A DNA stretch of 27,698 nt from a virus, in IMG/VR virus record IMGVR_UViG_3300033182_001213, positions 1 to 27,698 of that record. One strand, 5' to 3'. Shown here one piece after another: positions 1 to 8,269 of this stretch. Made by a program: the position numbers and the translations under genes. The notes beneath the pieces were generated by a model that saw nothing but the letters and a program-made list of their open reading frames with translations, did no database searches and had not been told where the DNA came from. The stretch's first letter is position 1. Every line of letters starts with the position of its first letter.

Positions 1-336
1 ACGTGCTGAAACAGTTACTGTGTCGGTTGAACCACTTGTGCTGCTGGGTGTCGCACCGTCAAGTGGATCCCAACCGCTCATTGTATCGCCCCAAGTTACA
101 GCTGAACCTGTACCATTAGCGGGAACGACTCTAGCGTCACCGTTTGAGTCGGCAACGACTGAAAGAATGGTACCCTTGGTGATAACGATCTCGAAACGAT
201 CATCCTCACTGTCATAGTACCATGTAGGAAGACCCTGGTCAGGAAGTAGGTAGGCGCTGGGGGCAATACCCTCAGAAACTACGAAGCGACCTGCACCTGT
301 CTTACTGTGTACCTTGCGGAATTTGGCTAAACTCAT
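1..336 (-). CDS. Partial virion (capsid-associated) protein, N-terminus only
   Basis: This gene runs off the left edge of the window, so only its first 112 codons are present. The start is ATG at 336-334, preceded by TAAGGAG at 350-344 with good spacing. The protein opens with MSLAKFRKVHSKTGAGRFVV and continues as a Ser/Thr/Gly/Asp-rich chain with no Cys and no membrane segment. It sits directly after the protease/scaffold gene, separated only by the ribosome binding site, in the slot where phages usually carry a head decoration protein or the major capsid protein. The short basic N-terminus and Thr/Ser/Gly-rich body suggest a decoration or head-fibre protein better than a HK97-fold capsid, but no domain is recognised. 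The capsid-region assignment rests on position only. Confidence 0.7.
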   Translation of the reverse strand, partial: MSLAKFRKVHSKTGAGRFVVSEGIAPSAYLLPDQGLPTWYYDSEDDRFEIVITKGTILSVVADSNGDARVVPANGTGSAVTWGDTMSGWDPLDGATPSSTSGSTDTVTVSAR

Positions 337-356
337 TTTATTTCTCCTTATTTAGA

Positions 357-1163
357 TCAGAGTTTACGTCTGCCCATGAGAGCATCTACTAAAACTTGCT
401 CAAAGGAATCGACAGGATCGCTTTCTTCAACAACTTCTTCACCCAATGTGATAACGTTTTCTTCGATAGAAGTTACAACGTCAACATTTTCGAATTCTGT
501 TGCCTGCAACATAGGGTTAACTCTTTTGTTAACCTTTGCTGGAAGATTTGCTAAATCTCTTAAACTATCAGCTAAAGATGAAGCTGTTCTTGGAGCATGC
601 TCCGTAATCATTTCATCTCTACTATTAGCTTCGCCTAAACCTAGAGCAATCTTTGTATCTACAACTCTTTCAACAAGAGTCATATGCAATGCGCTCTTAA
701 GCTTTGAATTTTCATCCTTTAAAGATGAAAGTTCTTGTTCAAGAAGGGCGATTTTTGCCTGTAGTTCGTCAGAACCCTGCTCATCACTACTTTCATTGGT
801 GGTGAGATCGCTGTTCTCAACAACTTCTTCCTGAACCTCATCTGTAGAATCTTCTGACTCTTCAGATGACTCTTCTGACTCTTCAGCATTTTCGGAATCT
901 ACGTCTTGTACTTCCGCCTCTTCTGAATCGTTAGATGAGCTCTCTTCAGCCTCTGCCTCAGCCTCTTGCGCGGCTTCCTCATTGACTTCTTCGACTTGCT
1001 CTTCGTCCTTAGCGGACTCTTCTTCTGAAGACTCTTCCTCAACCTCTTCGTTAGCAGGAGCTTCCTCTTTTTCACCCTCTGTAGCAGAAGCGATATTAGA
1101 AAGATCTTGACTTAACTCAGTGGCAACAGCAAGGATGTCTTCTTCTTTGGTATCATTATCCAT
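357..1163 (-). CDS. Nested scaffold protein from an internal start (268 aa)
   Basis: An in-frame ATG at 1163-1161 is codon 291 of the protease/scaffold gene. It is preceded by a perfect GAGGAG at 1178-1173 with nine bases of spacing. Translation from here would give the acidic, coiled-coil scaffold alone, without the protease. The arrangement matches lambda, where Nu3 scaffold is made from an internal start within the C protease gene. It would supply many scaffold molecules for each protease molecule. The Shine-Dalgarno sequence falls within the codons for SEENLI, a linker, where it is not forced by a conserved domain. Production of the shorter protein is inferred from this site alone. Confidence 0.55.
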   Translation of the reverse strand: MDNDTKEEDILAVATELSQDLSNIASATEGEKEEAPANEEVEEESSEEESAKDEEQVEEVNEEAAQEAEAEAEESSSNDSEEAEVQDVDSENAEESEESSEESEDSTDEVQEEVVENSDLTTNESSDEQGSDELQAKIALLEQELSSLKDENSKLKSALHMTLVERVVDTKIALGLGEANSRDEMITEHAPRTASSLADSLRDLANLPAKVNKRVNPMLQATEFENVDVVTSIEENVITLGEEVVEESDPVDSFEQVLVDALMGRRKL

Positions 1164-2033
1164 TATTAAATTCTCCTCAGAGTTGACTGTTTCTGAATCC
1201 TCACTAGATAGTAATGATTCCATATTGTTATTGTCACTTTCGCTTTCATGTATAGCAATAGCTGTCAAAAAAGCGCCTTTTGTATGAAGATAAGTTGTCT
1301 TAGAATCCTTCTTTTTCATATTTTTCAATATAGACTCATTTTCTTCCACAGAAACAATATCTTCATCATCCATGTAGAGAACAAACGCTGAACTCTTAGC
1401 AATCCAATCATCAGATGCTGCGACTGGTGCGTCATCATCTGTAACCTTTGTAGATCTAACCCCAGACTTTTGATCTGCTGGTTGATTAACAAAAGAATAT
1501 TCCTTGAAAGAGATATCCTGCATATCGATATATGCAAGTTTGCCCTTATAGACTTTACCCCTGCGATATTTGGGCATACGAGGTCTTCCTGAATCTGTCT
1601 CTTGTGCAAGATCTTCACCGCTAATGCTGCAAACGGCCTTACCAGCCCTTCCACCTACAGACCCTGTAAGATATCTCTTATCCATAACCTTTTGAGCGGC
1701 AACAGGATCGGTTATAGCAACTTGCAATCTTACAAAAGAGGATCCATCAGACTCTTTGTCCATCCTTGCAGCTATGACTCTACCTATTGGCTCAGTATTT
1801 AAATCGTGATTCAGAATAATTGGCTTCGGGTAAGGCTCAACCCAAGATTCAAGCGCCTTTTCCAACTCTTCTGTTGAGTAGTTATTGTAATTTGCTGTTA
1901 AACCCTCATGTATAGCCGCAACTTCTATAATGAGACCGTGCTTACTGTTAAAAGATTCAGAAAAATCAACATCTGACTTACTGAAATCCGGCATAAGTAC
2001 TGTAAAGCTTTCTATAAAGTCAAATGACATCAT
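357..2033 (-). CDS. Prohead protease fused to scaffold (558 aa)
   Basis: This is a capsid maturation protease with a C-terminal scaffold region. Residues 30-185 resemble phage prohead proteases. Candidate catalytic residues are His76 in PIILNHD and Ser125 in LTGSVGG, and the domain ends near SFKEYSFVNQPAD. Residues 200-290 are a linker. About 290-425 is extremely rich in Glu, Ser and Asp, and 425-450 looks like a short coiled coil, as in scaffolds that are digested during maturation. The first ATG (2033) and the next codon (ATG, 2030) both follow GAGG; the second has the better spacing, so the true protein may be one residue shorter. The gene lies between the glycosyltransferase and a capsid-associated gene, and the order portal, protease/scaffold, capsid is standard. 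The family assignment is by motif and context; an internal start is described separately. Confidence 0.85.
   Translation of the reverse strand: MMSFDFIESFTVLMPDFSKSDVDFSESFNSKHGLIIEVAAIHEGLTANYNNYSTEELEKALESWVEPYPKPIILNHDLNTEPIGRVIAARMDKESDGSSFVRLQVAITDPVAAQKVMDKRYLTGSVGGRAGKAVCSISGEDLAQETDSGRPRMPKYRRGKVYKGKLAYIDMQDISFKEYSFVNQPADQKSGVRSTKVTDDDAPVAASDDWIAKSSAFVLYMDDEDIVSVEENESILKNMKKKDSKTTYLHTKGAFLTAIAIHESESDNNNMESLLSSEDSETVNSEENLIMDNDTKEEDILAVATELSQDLSNIASATEGEKEEAPANEEVEEESSEEESAKDEEQVEEVNEEAAQEAEAEAEESSSNDSEEAEVQDVDSENAEESEESSEESEDSTDEVQEEVVENSDLTTNESSDEQGSDELQAKIALLEQELSSLKDENSKLKSALHMTLVERVVDTKIALGLGEANSRDEMITEHAPRTASSLADSLRDLANLPAKVNKRVNPMLQATEFENVDVVTSIEENVITLGEEVVEESDPVDSFEQVLVDALMGRRKL
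1161..1178 (-). promoter_or_regulatory. Internal ribosome binding site and start in the protease/scaffold gene
   Basis: The minus strand reads GAGGAGAATTTAATAATG. It is a six-base match to the anti-Shine-Dalgarno sequence, nine bases before an in-frame ATG. It decides the start of the nested scaffold. Confidence 0.55.
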
Positions 2034-2091
2034 AAACCTCGTTATTGTAATATCTTTATTCTATAGTAAATTTATTTTTATAACATTGAAC

Positions 2092-2107
2092 AAATTTATA
2101 TAAATTT
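2092..2107. repeat. 16-bp perfect AT palindrome at the end of the glycosyltransferase gene
   Basis: AAATTTATATAAATTT is a perfect palindrome that overlaps the glycosyltransferase stop codon. It lies in the 72-base AT-rich gap before the protease/scaffold gene, the widest gap in this part of the operon. It could be a protein-binding site, a weak RNA hairpin, or part of an internal late promoter. Since it is pure AT in an AT-rich stretch, chance is a real alternative. Confidence 0.35.
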
Positions 2108-2879
2108 ATACTAAGTGATATACGTTTGCATCACTTCTGTTATCCCCGCGCTTCAAAAAGTCTACGTACATTGTTCTAGACATTATGTGCGGACAATATA
2201 TGTATGAAGCAGAGTATAAGTTATATCCTTGCTCTCTGCAATTTAGGGACCAACCAACATCTTCGCCTTGCATATGTACAGAATAGTCAACATTTTGATA
2301 TACGTCTTTAGACATCATCTTTGCGGCCATTATAACATCAGACTTGAAATAGCTTCCAATACTATAATCTTTTCTTCTATAAGCCTTATCTGGCTCATCC
2401 TGCCTCCAGTCCATGACACTAGGATACATGGTTCCAACTGGAGTCATATACATTAATGGACTAACCGCATCTGCGCCATCGTTAACATGTGCTATTAAAA
2501 GCTCCATTGTTGAAGGATTAGACATTAGAATATCAGAATCTAAACTAAAATAATAGTCAGGAGATAGTTCTCTAACAGAGTTCAACAAAGAGTTTCTCAG
2601 ACTAACCATATTATGGTATTTACTAATTGTCCAACTTCTTTTATTTTCCTCATGCTCAAAATGAGGTATATCTTCTCTTATTTTAATATCAAAATAAGGA
2701 ATTCTATTATCGCATTCTTTCCAAGAATTTAAAATCTGCAGTGTACCAATATCATCTGCAGAACACTCGAACACAAAACCAATCTTAGATATATCTAAAG
2801 ACTGAGATAATATACTTTTAATCCAATTTGGAAGAATCCAATCCCTCTTATAGATAGGACATCCTAGGACTAATTTCAT
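2106..2879 (-). CDS. GT-A fold glycosyltransferase (257 aa)
   Basis: The protein resembles GT-A fold glycosyltransferases, which move a sugar from a nucleotide-sugar donor. It starts with a beta strand (MKLVLGCPIYKRDWILPNWI) typical of the nucleotide-binding fold. The metal-binding DxD motif is DSD at 114-116 within YYFSLDSDILM. An acidic GEDVGW at 205-210 is in the position of the catalytic-base motif, and His231 lies in YCPHIM near the end. It has no signal peptide or membrane segment, so it should act in the cytoplasm. It overlaps the preceding gene by four bases (ATGA) and sits inside the head-assembly block, between the portal and protease genes. A role in glycosylating a virion protein, or the host surface or DNA, is possible; the acceptor cannot be read from sequence. 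Confidence 0.75.
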   Translation of the reverse strand: MKLVLGCPIYKRDWILPNWIKSILSQSLDISKIGFVFECSADDIGTLQILNSWKECDNRIPYFDIKIREDIPHFEHEENKRSWTISKYHNMVSLRNSLLNSVRELSPDYYFSLDSDILMSNPSTMELLIAHVNDGADAVSPLMYMTPVGTMYPSVMDWRQDEPDKAYRRKDYSIGSYFKSDVIMAAKMMSKDVYQNVDYSVHMQGEDVGWSLNCREQGYNLYSASYIYCPHIMSRTMYVDFLKRGDNRSDANVYHLV

Positions 2880-3223
2880 TCTGTATCTTCAGTCTCTTCT
2901 TTCCCTGAAGATGCGGGCTTTACTGGTGAAGCCGTCTTCTTTTGTGCTACTTGCTTTTTTGCTGGGGTGGAAGCTTTCCCCTCATTAGACTCTTTAGCTT
3001 TAACTACTTTTGGAGCTGGCTTTGATTCAGTCTTTATGGTTTCGGGATCAATCAAATCTTCTTCCGAATCAAGATCCGCAGTAAGTGCTTGCAAAATATC
3101 AACTAACATTTCTAAAGCTATGCGTGTCTGACCATTTGTCACAGCTAGTCTAAACGCATCAACTGCATTGTCTGTCCTGAAGTAACTAGCATGTGCTGGA
3201 TTAGACAATTTAATATTACTCAT
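2876..3223 (-). CDS. Small head-region protein with Lys/Ala/Ser-rich tail (115 aa)
   Basis: No known family is recognised. Residues 1-55 look folded and helical (NAVDAFRLAVTNGQTRIALEM is in this part), and residues 60-115 are a low-complexity Lys, Ala, Ser, Pro and Glu tail that is probably disordered. It overlaps the portal gene upstream and the glycosyltransferase downstream by four bases each, so the three are likely translated together. A small protein next to the portal with a charged disordered tail could be a portal partner or assembly factor, but this is position only. Confidence 0.7.
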   Translation of the reverse strand: MSNIKLSNPAHASYFRTDNAVDAFRLAVTNGQTRIALEMLVDILQALTADLDSEEDLIDPETIKTESKPAPKVVKAKESNEGKASTPAKKQVAQKKTASPVKPASSGKEETEDTE

Positions 3224-4851
3224 TTATTCATCTCTCTTTCATCAATATCTATAACATTATACTCTGAATCTAACAGACTTTCAACAGCTGTCAATAAATT
3301 AATATCACTTCTTTTTATGTCAGGAGAATTTTTCCTACCTTGCTGATTTGCAGGTCTGACCGTATTGCCTGGACCTCTTCTGTTGTTTGGAAGATTTCTT
3401 TGACCGCCAGTTGAAGAATCTTGTTTATCTCCATCTTTCTGAACGTCTTTAGCTGCAGTTGCTTCTTGCTGAGCTTTCATCATTTCTATTTGGACCCGAG
3501 CCTGAACAGAAACAAATAACCCATCTTCTTCAACAGAGGGATCTATACCTAGAGCTTTCCTGGCCTCTTCAATTGTAATTAATGAGTTAACATATTTTTG
3601 AACAATATGCGTTTCTTTCTTTACCTGAGTATCGACATCAATTTCATTAAACTCAAAGTAGCATCTGTCTGATATTCCTTCTTCTGCTGGATTTGCAATT
3701 GGATCAAACCCACCTTCTAGAAGAAGCTCATTAAAGACATGTACTCTGACCATTTCAGAGAACATCTTTTGATACTGCTTTACCTTATCGTAGAGAGCTG
3801 TATCAAGTCTTTCTGTGACAGACCTATTCCCACCATTCATCATCATGCCAAGATGGTGAGGGGCTACACCAAGACCAACAGCTACTCTTTCTTTAAAGTG
3901 TTCTAAATACCCTTTTGCGTCAAGTGAAGAATTTGCAGTACCGACTACATCTATATCATGACGATAAGGAAGAATTAATCCACCCTCTGATCGCATATTT
4001 TCAATCTCAGAAGCTGCTGCTGCTATTTCATCTGGTTCAGCTGGCTGTTCAGGAGTGCCTATCCTATATTTGTAGAGTGGAAATAGTTCTCTATGAACAA
4101 GATTTTGAATATCTTCTTCCATCTGCCTAAGGGCAACGATATCATCTAATATATTGGATAAAAATGGAGTACCAAATGCTCTACCAGTCTTCTTGTCGAT
4201 AGCCATATGTATGACTCGATCAGCTGTCCAAACAGGATCGTTAACGTTAGGGCTATAGGTTAAAGGATCTGTTTCCTGCTGATAAGACCTAGGTCTATTA
4301 TGCTTATCCCTTAAGATCCTAACCTGTTCAGTAGGAATTAGATAATATCCAACAATGGGCTGACTTCCATCCATTGAATCCAAGACTGATGGGAAATAGC
4401 TAGATATATCACCTCTTGCCTTAACAATGAAGGCGTTAGCAAATTTGAATATCTGATCAGATACTTCTATTAAAAAATCTTGGAATGGCCTTTTCATGGC
4501 TATTTCCATATAATCTATTCTTTGATAAAGGTAATTAACAGCCTCAGGGTTTTCCCCGACTATTTCCCATCCCTCTTTCCAAAAGAGCTCTTTATATTTA
4601 TTGATGGCCTGCTTTACATACGAATCTGTATCTACAGCTTTTATAATCCTATTAAAATCATAGGGAGCAGGCTCAAAAGAAGCTCTTTTTGAATATGTTA
4701 ATGCGTTCCCTTGAAAGCCTAAAGCCAAAGAAGCTATTCTCATAGCTTTAGTTAAACCCTTTAGCTCATCAGAACTTAATGCTTTTGCTAATACATTGTT
4801 TTTAGGGACGTCATTTATCTGCCTAAACGGCAGGTAATCAATTGCAGCCAT
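3220..4851 (-). CDS. Portal protein (543 aa)
   Basis: The portal is a dodecameric ring at one vertex of the head; it nucleates assembly and is the channel for DNA packaging. Length and composition fit the family. Residues 70-110 (VDTDSYVKQAINKYKELFWK) are the usual N-terminal wing region. A central part carries the clip/stem-type segment, with VGLGVAPHHLG and GGNRSVTERLD near 330-350, a pattern found in many SPP1/T4-type and actinophage portals. The last 90 residues are Gln, Asn, Arg and Pro rich and probably disordered. The portal lies 5 kb from TerL because two fibre-type genes are placed between them, which is unusual. A 57-base gap separates it from the preceding small gene. Confidence 0.9.
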   Translation of the reverse strand: MAAIDYLPFRQINDVPKNNVLAKALSSDELKGLTKAMRIASLALGFQGNALTYSKRASFEPAPYDFNRIIKAVDTDSYVKQAINKYKELFWKEGWEIVGENPEAVNYLYQRIDYMEIAMKRPFQDFLIEVSDQIFKFANAFIVKARGDISSYFPSVLDSMDGSQPIVGYYLIPTEQVRILRDKHNRPRSYQQETDPLTYSPNVNDPVWTADRVIHMAIDKKTGRAFGTPFLSNILDDIVALRQMEEDIQNLVHRELFPLYKYRIGTPEQPAEPDEIAAAASEIENMRSEGGLILPYRHDIDVVGTANSSLDAKGYLEHFKERVAVGLGVAPHHLGMMMNGGNRSVTERLDTALYDKVKQYQKMFSEMVRVHVFNELLLEGGFDPIANPAEEGISDRCYFEFNEIDVDTQVKKETHIVQKYVNSLITIEEARKALGIDPSVEEDGLFVSVQARVQIEMMKAQQEATAAKDVQKDGDKQDSSTGGQRNLPNNRRGPGNTVRPANQQGRKNSPDIKRSDINLLTAVESLLDSEYNVIDIDEREMNK

Positions 4852-4908
4852 TACACTCTCCTAGAAAAACTATGTACAATAGTAGCTTTAAGTTACTTTT
4901 TTTATAAG

Positions 4909-5118
4909 TTAGCTATCTAAACTAAGGTTTGCCTTTTCAAAAGTATTTTTAATAATCAGGTTTTTTACAGCTTCCAGCCAGAAAACGGTTTCACCCTCTG
5001 CTAAGTCACTTCTATATGAAAGATTCTGATTGGAAATCTTTATTTCAATTGAAAGCTCCGTTGGAGCCTCTGAATCTGCTGATTCAATTACATCTGTAAT
5101 ATCTACTGGATCTGACAT
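4909..5118 (-). CDS. Small acidic protein (69 aa)
   Basis: The likely start is ATG at 5118-5116, preceded by GAGG at 5128-5125. An upstream GTG at 5130 overlaps the previous stop and adds four residues, but it lacks a ribosome binding site. The product (MSDPVDITDVIESADSEAPT...) has an acidic N-terminus followed by an amphipathic beta/alpha part (WLEAVKNLIIKNTFEK). No family is recognised. It follows the 61-aa protein almost without a gap, so the two are probably co-translated. Confidence 0.65.
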   Translation of the reverse strand: MSDPVDITDVIESADSEAPTELSIEIKISNQNLSYRSDLAEGETVFWLEAVKNLIIKNTFEKANLSLDS

Positions 5119-5126
5119 TTTATACC

Positions 5127-5312
5127 TCACTCAAAACTTTCATCTTTTTTAGCTGTTTTTTTAGAACTAGAACCAGACTCTGATTCAAGCTCTTCTATTT
5201 TTGCCGTAAGCTGTCTAATTATAGTATCTTTGACAATCAGATCAGACGACATTTGTGCGATTCTTTCATTGAAGACTTGCACAAGAACATTTACATCAAG
5301 GTTATTTTCCAT
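5127..5312 (-). CDS. Small coiled-coil protein (61 aa)
   Basis: The start chosen is ATG at 5312-5310, with AGGAG five bases upstream. The product begins MENNLDVNVLVQVFNERIAQ and forms one long predicted helix with heptad-like Leu/Ile spacing to about residue 45, then a Ser/Lys-rich tail. No family is recognised. It could be a small assembly chaperone or a linker protein of the fibre/portal region. Confidence 0.65.
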   Translation of the reverse strand: MENNLDVNVLVQVFNERIAQMSSDLIVKDTIIRQLTAKIEELESESGSSSKKTAKKDESFE

Positions 5313-5361
5313 AAGTTCTCCTAAAAACAAAATTATATCACATAACTACAAAGCTATCAAA

Positions 5362-8268
5362 TTATATCATAGACTTTAAGGTTTGCACTTCCTGATACAG
5401 ATCCTGTACAGCGGCAACCAATGGAGAAATAATAGAACTGTAATCCAGATTTTGGATCACCATATTACCTTCATCATCTATACCATCTTTTTCTCCAAGT
5501 ACCGCTGTGGGCAATACTTCTTGAACTTCGTGCGCCAAAAAACCTAATCTATACCTAGTATCATATTCATTATTTAAAAACTTATATCTAGTAGGTTTTA
5601 GTGCATTAATGATATCTAGACCATTAGTTACACTTGAAAAATCTGTTTTAATTCTATAATCAGACCCTGTTGCATACGTCGTATTGCTACCATTGTGATA
5701 TATGGTTCCAACATTGCTGCTATACGTATAAAAAGAAATAAGGTAAAAATTACCCCCTAACCCACCGTGCTCAGTATTAACAGTCAAGGAAGTATAATTA
5801 GCATTACCAGATCCAATTCTAGCTATACCAGCTCCTGCACCGGTAGAAACCCTTGTTGTGAAAGCGTTGGATCCATTTAGGTTCGCAACAATAGTTCCAT
5901 TAAAGGTTGCATTACTACCAACGGCAAGGCTACTGTTAGCGGTAATAGTTCCATTAAAGGTTGCATTACTACCAACGGCAAGGCTACTGTTAGCGGTAAG
6001 TGGGCCATTAACGGTAAGGCCATTGTTAGCAGCAAATGGGCCATTGACATAATTGCTAAAAGAACTTGAACTACACTGTATACCACCACCAAGAAGAAGT
6101 TGACCATTATTATTTGTACTTAAATAAACTTTCTGACTTCCATTCAAAGCCATATATAAAAATAGCTCATCATTACCATTAGTATTGCCTAGCAATAGCT
6201 CTTTTGGGGGATTAGCGGTTGGATCTGTTTTTGCAATTCTTATATACTCTCCATAAAGATTTGTCTGATAGTTTTGATAAGCATGAGGTGGAACACTTGG
6301 ATTAGAATAAACAGTAAGATCACCATAGTTCTTTATTTCTATATAAGAATCACCATTATATGGCTGGCCTGTCATTCCACTTTCAGTTATGGAAAATGGA
6401 CCAACTCTAAATCTAGTTCCATCCCAATCAATATAAGAACCGGAAGCTCCAGCTCTAAAGTATCCTGCTGACGTCCAATAGTTATTAGCGTTAATTGATA
6501 TACTGTCTGCAGTAACAGAACCAGTAATCGTTAAATTAGCCCCATCCCATTGAACATACTGCGAAGAATCTCCGACCTTAAATGTCCCATCATTATTCCA
6601 ATAGTTATTAGCATTTATAACTATGCTAGAAGCACTAATTGTTCCACGAACATTAGTCACATCAAACTCAGAATAACCATCACCAGTAATAACCCAGCCA
6701 GAAGTCCCCTGACTCCACACCCTATTACCCAAACCATCAAGAGTATAAGTTCCATCATAATCAGAAGACTTAATAATAGAATTAGTTCCATTCAAAGTTA
6801 TTTCATGGGCACCAATCGTTCCAGCAGTAATCTTAGATGCAGTTAGCGAAGCAACATACTCATCATCAATTAACGGAGTATCACCAGAAACAACAATATC
6901 AGCCCAACCACTAACATTGCCCGTAGTGTCAACACTGCGAACACGACCAAAATAATATACGGGACTTTCTGTAGCAGAAGGGGTAGAAGAATTATCTAAA
7001 GAAGTATTTTCATCTACAGAAACAACAAAAACATTAGAAGGAGAAAAACCAGTTCTAAAAGGAGACTCACCAGTAATAATTTCCCAATCAGGACTAGTAC
7101 CAGTCATCTGTTCCTGCTTATAAAGCTCATACTCATAACTCTGAATATCTTTATCCGAGACAGCATCAAAAACAAACATCACATTCAAGAACGACGCAAC
7201 TAGCTCCAGGTTTGAGGGAACCTCTGGAATCGTTTCATCTATAGGAACAGTAAACCTAATAGTATCACTATATTCAGACGAAACATTTAAATCAGAATTC
7301 CTAGCTTTAACAGTTAATACATACTCTTTACCTGGCTTTAAGTCTTGAAGAGTAATTGTGTTAGTTCCAGATATACTTACATTGCTAAAAGAAATACCTG
7401 GATAAACTTCTTCGCTTAAAATTTCTGAATTAACAAAATAATAAAAATCAGCTCTAGATAAAACAACTTTTGAACCAGAAGATTTTGGATTATTACTCTT
7501 TACAGCAGTGACATCTAAAACATAATCTCTGTAATCTAAATTGACAACTGAATATAATAAGACATCACTTTCTTCCTCAGCCGAATAAAGATCTATAGTC
7601 TTAGTCTGCTCAGAAATCGGAAGTATTTCAAAATCTTCTTTTTTTATAGCTGAATACTTAACTGCTATAGCACCATAGTCTGGACCTTTATTGCCATATA
7701 GTTGCATCTCTGGACCAGAAAAAACAACCTTAACATTTGAGCCAATTAACTCTGTAAATCCTTTATTCCAATTTAGATTATCATTAATAAAAGAAAAACT
7801 ATAATAGCCAGTCTCGTATGTATAAAGTTCTTTAGGAGTTAAAACTAAATTAGTATCTACAAAATCATCACCTATAATATAATAATACTCTTCACCAAAA
7901 AGAAGATTTTTTATATTATTATATTTATAATATACATAGTATTTTTTGTTAATTTCTTTATTAGCTACATGATTTTCAGCTGCCTGAAAATAAAGCCTGC
8001 CATTAAATATAACTGAATCAACAACTGTATAACTAGCAGACTCTTCTGCAAGTTCGTCTTGATAAACAACTGTAAAAGTATCGTAGTCTGCAACCTCATT
8101 TAAAGATGAGTCCAACGATGTAACCAAATCTATATCCCCCAAAGGAACAGACATCCAAGAAGTTGGTTGGATATCATCTTTAGGGGTAAACTTTTTGATG
8201 GCCCTTCTAACTGGGGCTTGAGTTAATTCAGTTGCAGTTTCTGAAGGTAAAAATTTAAACCAACCCAT
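5362..8268 (-). CDS. Tail fibre/tailspike with FN3-like domains and S74 self-cleaving chaperone (968 aa)
   Basis: This is a trimeric-type host-recognition protein. Residues 1-250 are a virion-attachment region. About 255-345 and 345-470 are fibronectin type III-like (LKPGKEYVLTVKARN is in the first). A linker with LTASKITAGTIGAHEI follows. Two similar copies of a 40-residue unit, each with INANNYW and WDG, lie near 545-630. Residues 755-800 hold an 18-residue repeat. The C-terminus is an intramolecular chaperone of the Peptidase_S74 type: GSDYRIKTDF gives Ser869 and Lys874, the same Ser-x4-Lys spacing as the autocleavage dyad of the K1F endosialidase, and GFLAHEVQEVLP follows. The last 100 residues would fold the trimer and then be cut off just before Ser869. 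The receptor cannot be deduced. Confidence 0.88.
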   Translation of the reverse strand: MGWFKFLPSETATELTQAPVRRAIKKFTPKDDIQPTSWMSVPLGDIDLVTSLDSSLNEVADYDTFTVVYQDELAEESASYTVVDSVIFNGRLYFQAAENHVANKEINKKYYVYYKYNNIKNLLFGEEYYYIIGDDFVDTNLVLTPKELYTYETGYYSFSFINDNLNWNKGFTELIGSNVKVVFSGPEMQLYGNKGPDYGAIAVKYSAIKKEDFEILPISEQTKTIDLYSAEEESDVLLYSVVNLDYRDYVLDVTAVKSNNPKSSGSKVVLSRADFYYFVNSEILSEEVYPGISFSNVSISGTNTITLQDLKPGKEYVLTVKARNSDLNVSSEYSDTIRFTVPIDETIPEVPSNLELVASFLNVMFVFDAVSDKDIQSYEYELYKQEQMTGTSPDWEIITGESPFRTGFSPSNVFVVSVDENTSLDNSSTPSATESPVYYFGRVRSVDTTGNVSGWADIVVSGDTPLIDDEYVASLTASKITAGTIGAHEITLNGTNSIIKSSDYDGTYTLDGLGNRVWSQGTSGWVITGDGYSEFDVTNVRGTISASSIVINANNYWNNDGTFKVGDSSQYVQWDGANLTITGSVTADSISINANNYWTSAGYFRAGASGSYIDWDGTRFRVGPFSITESGMTGQPYNGDSYIEIKNYGDLTVYSNPSVPPHAYQNYQTNLYGEYIRIAKTDPTANPPKELLLGNTNGNDELFLYMALNGSQKVYLSTNNNGQLLLGGGIQCSSSSFSNYVNGPFAANNGLTVNGPLTANSSLAVGSNATFNGTITANSSLAVGSNATFNGTIVANLNGSNAFTTRVSTGAGAGIARIGSGNANYTSLTVNTEHGGLGGNFYLISFYTYSSNVGTIYHNGSNTTYATGSDYRIKTDFSSVTNGLDIINALKPTRYKFLNNEYDTRYRLGFLAHEVQEVLPTAVLGEKDGIDDEGNMVIQNLDYSSIISPLVAAVQDLYQEVQTLKSMI
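5890..5997 (-). repeat. Two perfect 54-bp tandem repeats within the fibre gene
   Basis: Copies at 5890-5943 and 5944-5997 are identical. Each encodes an 18-residue unit with SSLAVGSNATFNG. A third, degenerate unit follows on the plus-strand right side (about 5998-6050, NGPLTV/NGPFAAN). In-frame repeats of this kind lengthen a fibre shaft and can change copy number by slippage or recombination. Confidence 0.9.
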
Positions 8269-8269
8269 T

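Noticed and set aside
376-834. Plus-strand 152-codon open frame opposite the protease/scaffold gene
   Set aside because: It is Ser/Thr/Leu-rich only because it lies antisense to the Glu/Ser-rich scaffold region; no ribosome binding site.
5890-5997. CRISPR array or intergenic repeat
   Set aside because: The repeats are directly adjacent with no spacers and are in frame inside the fibre gene.
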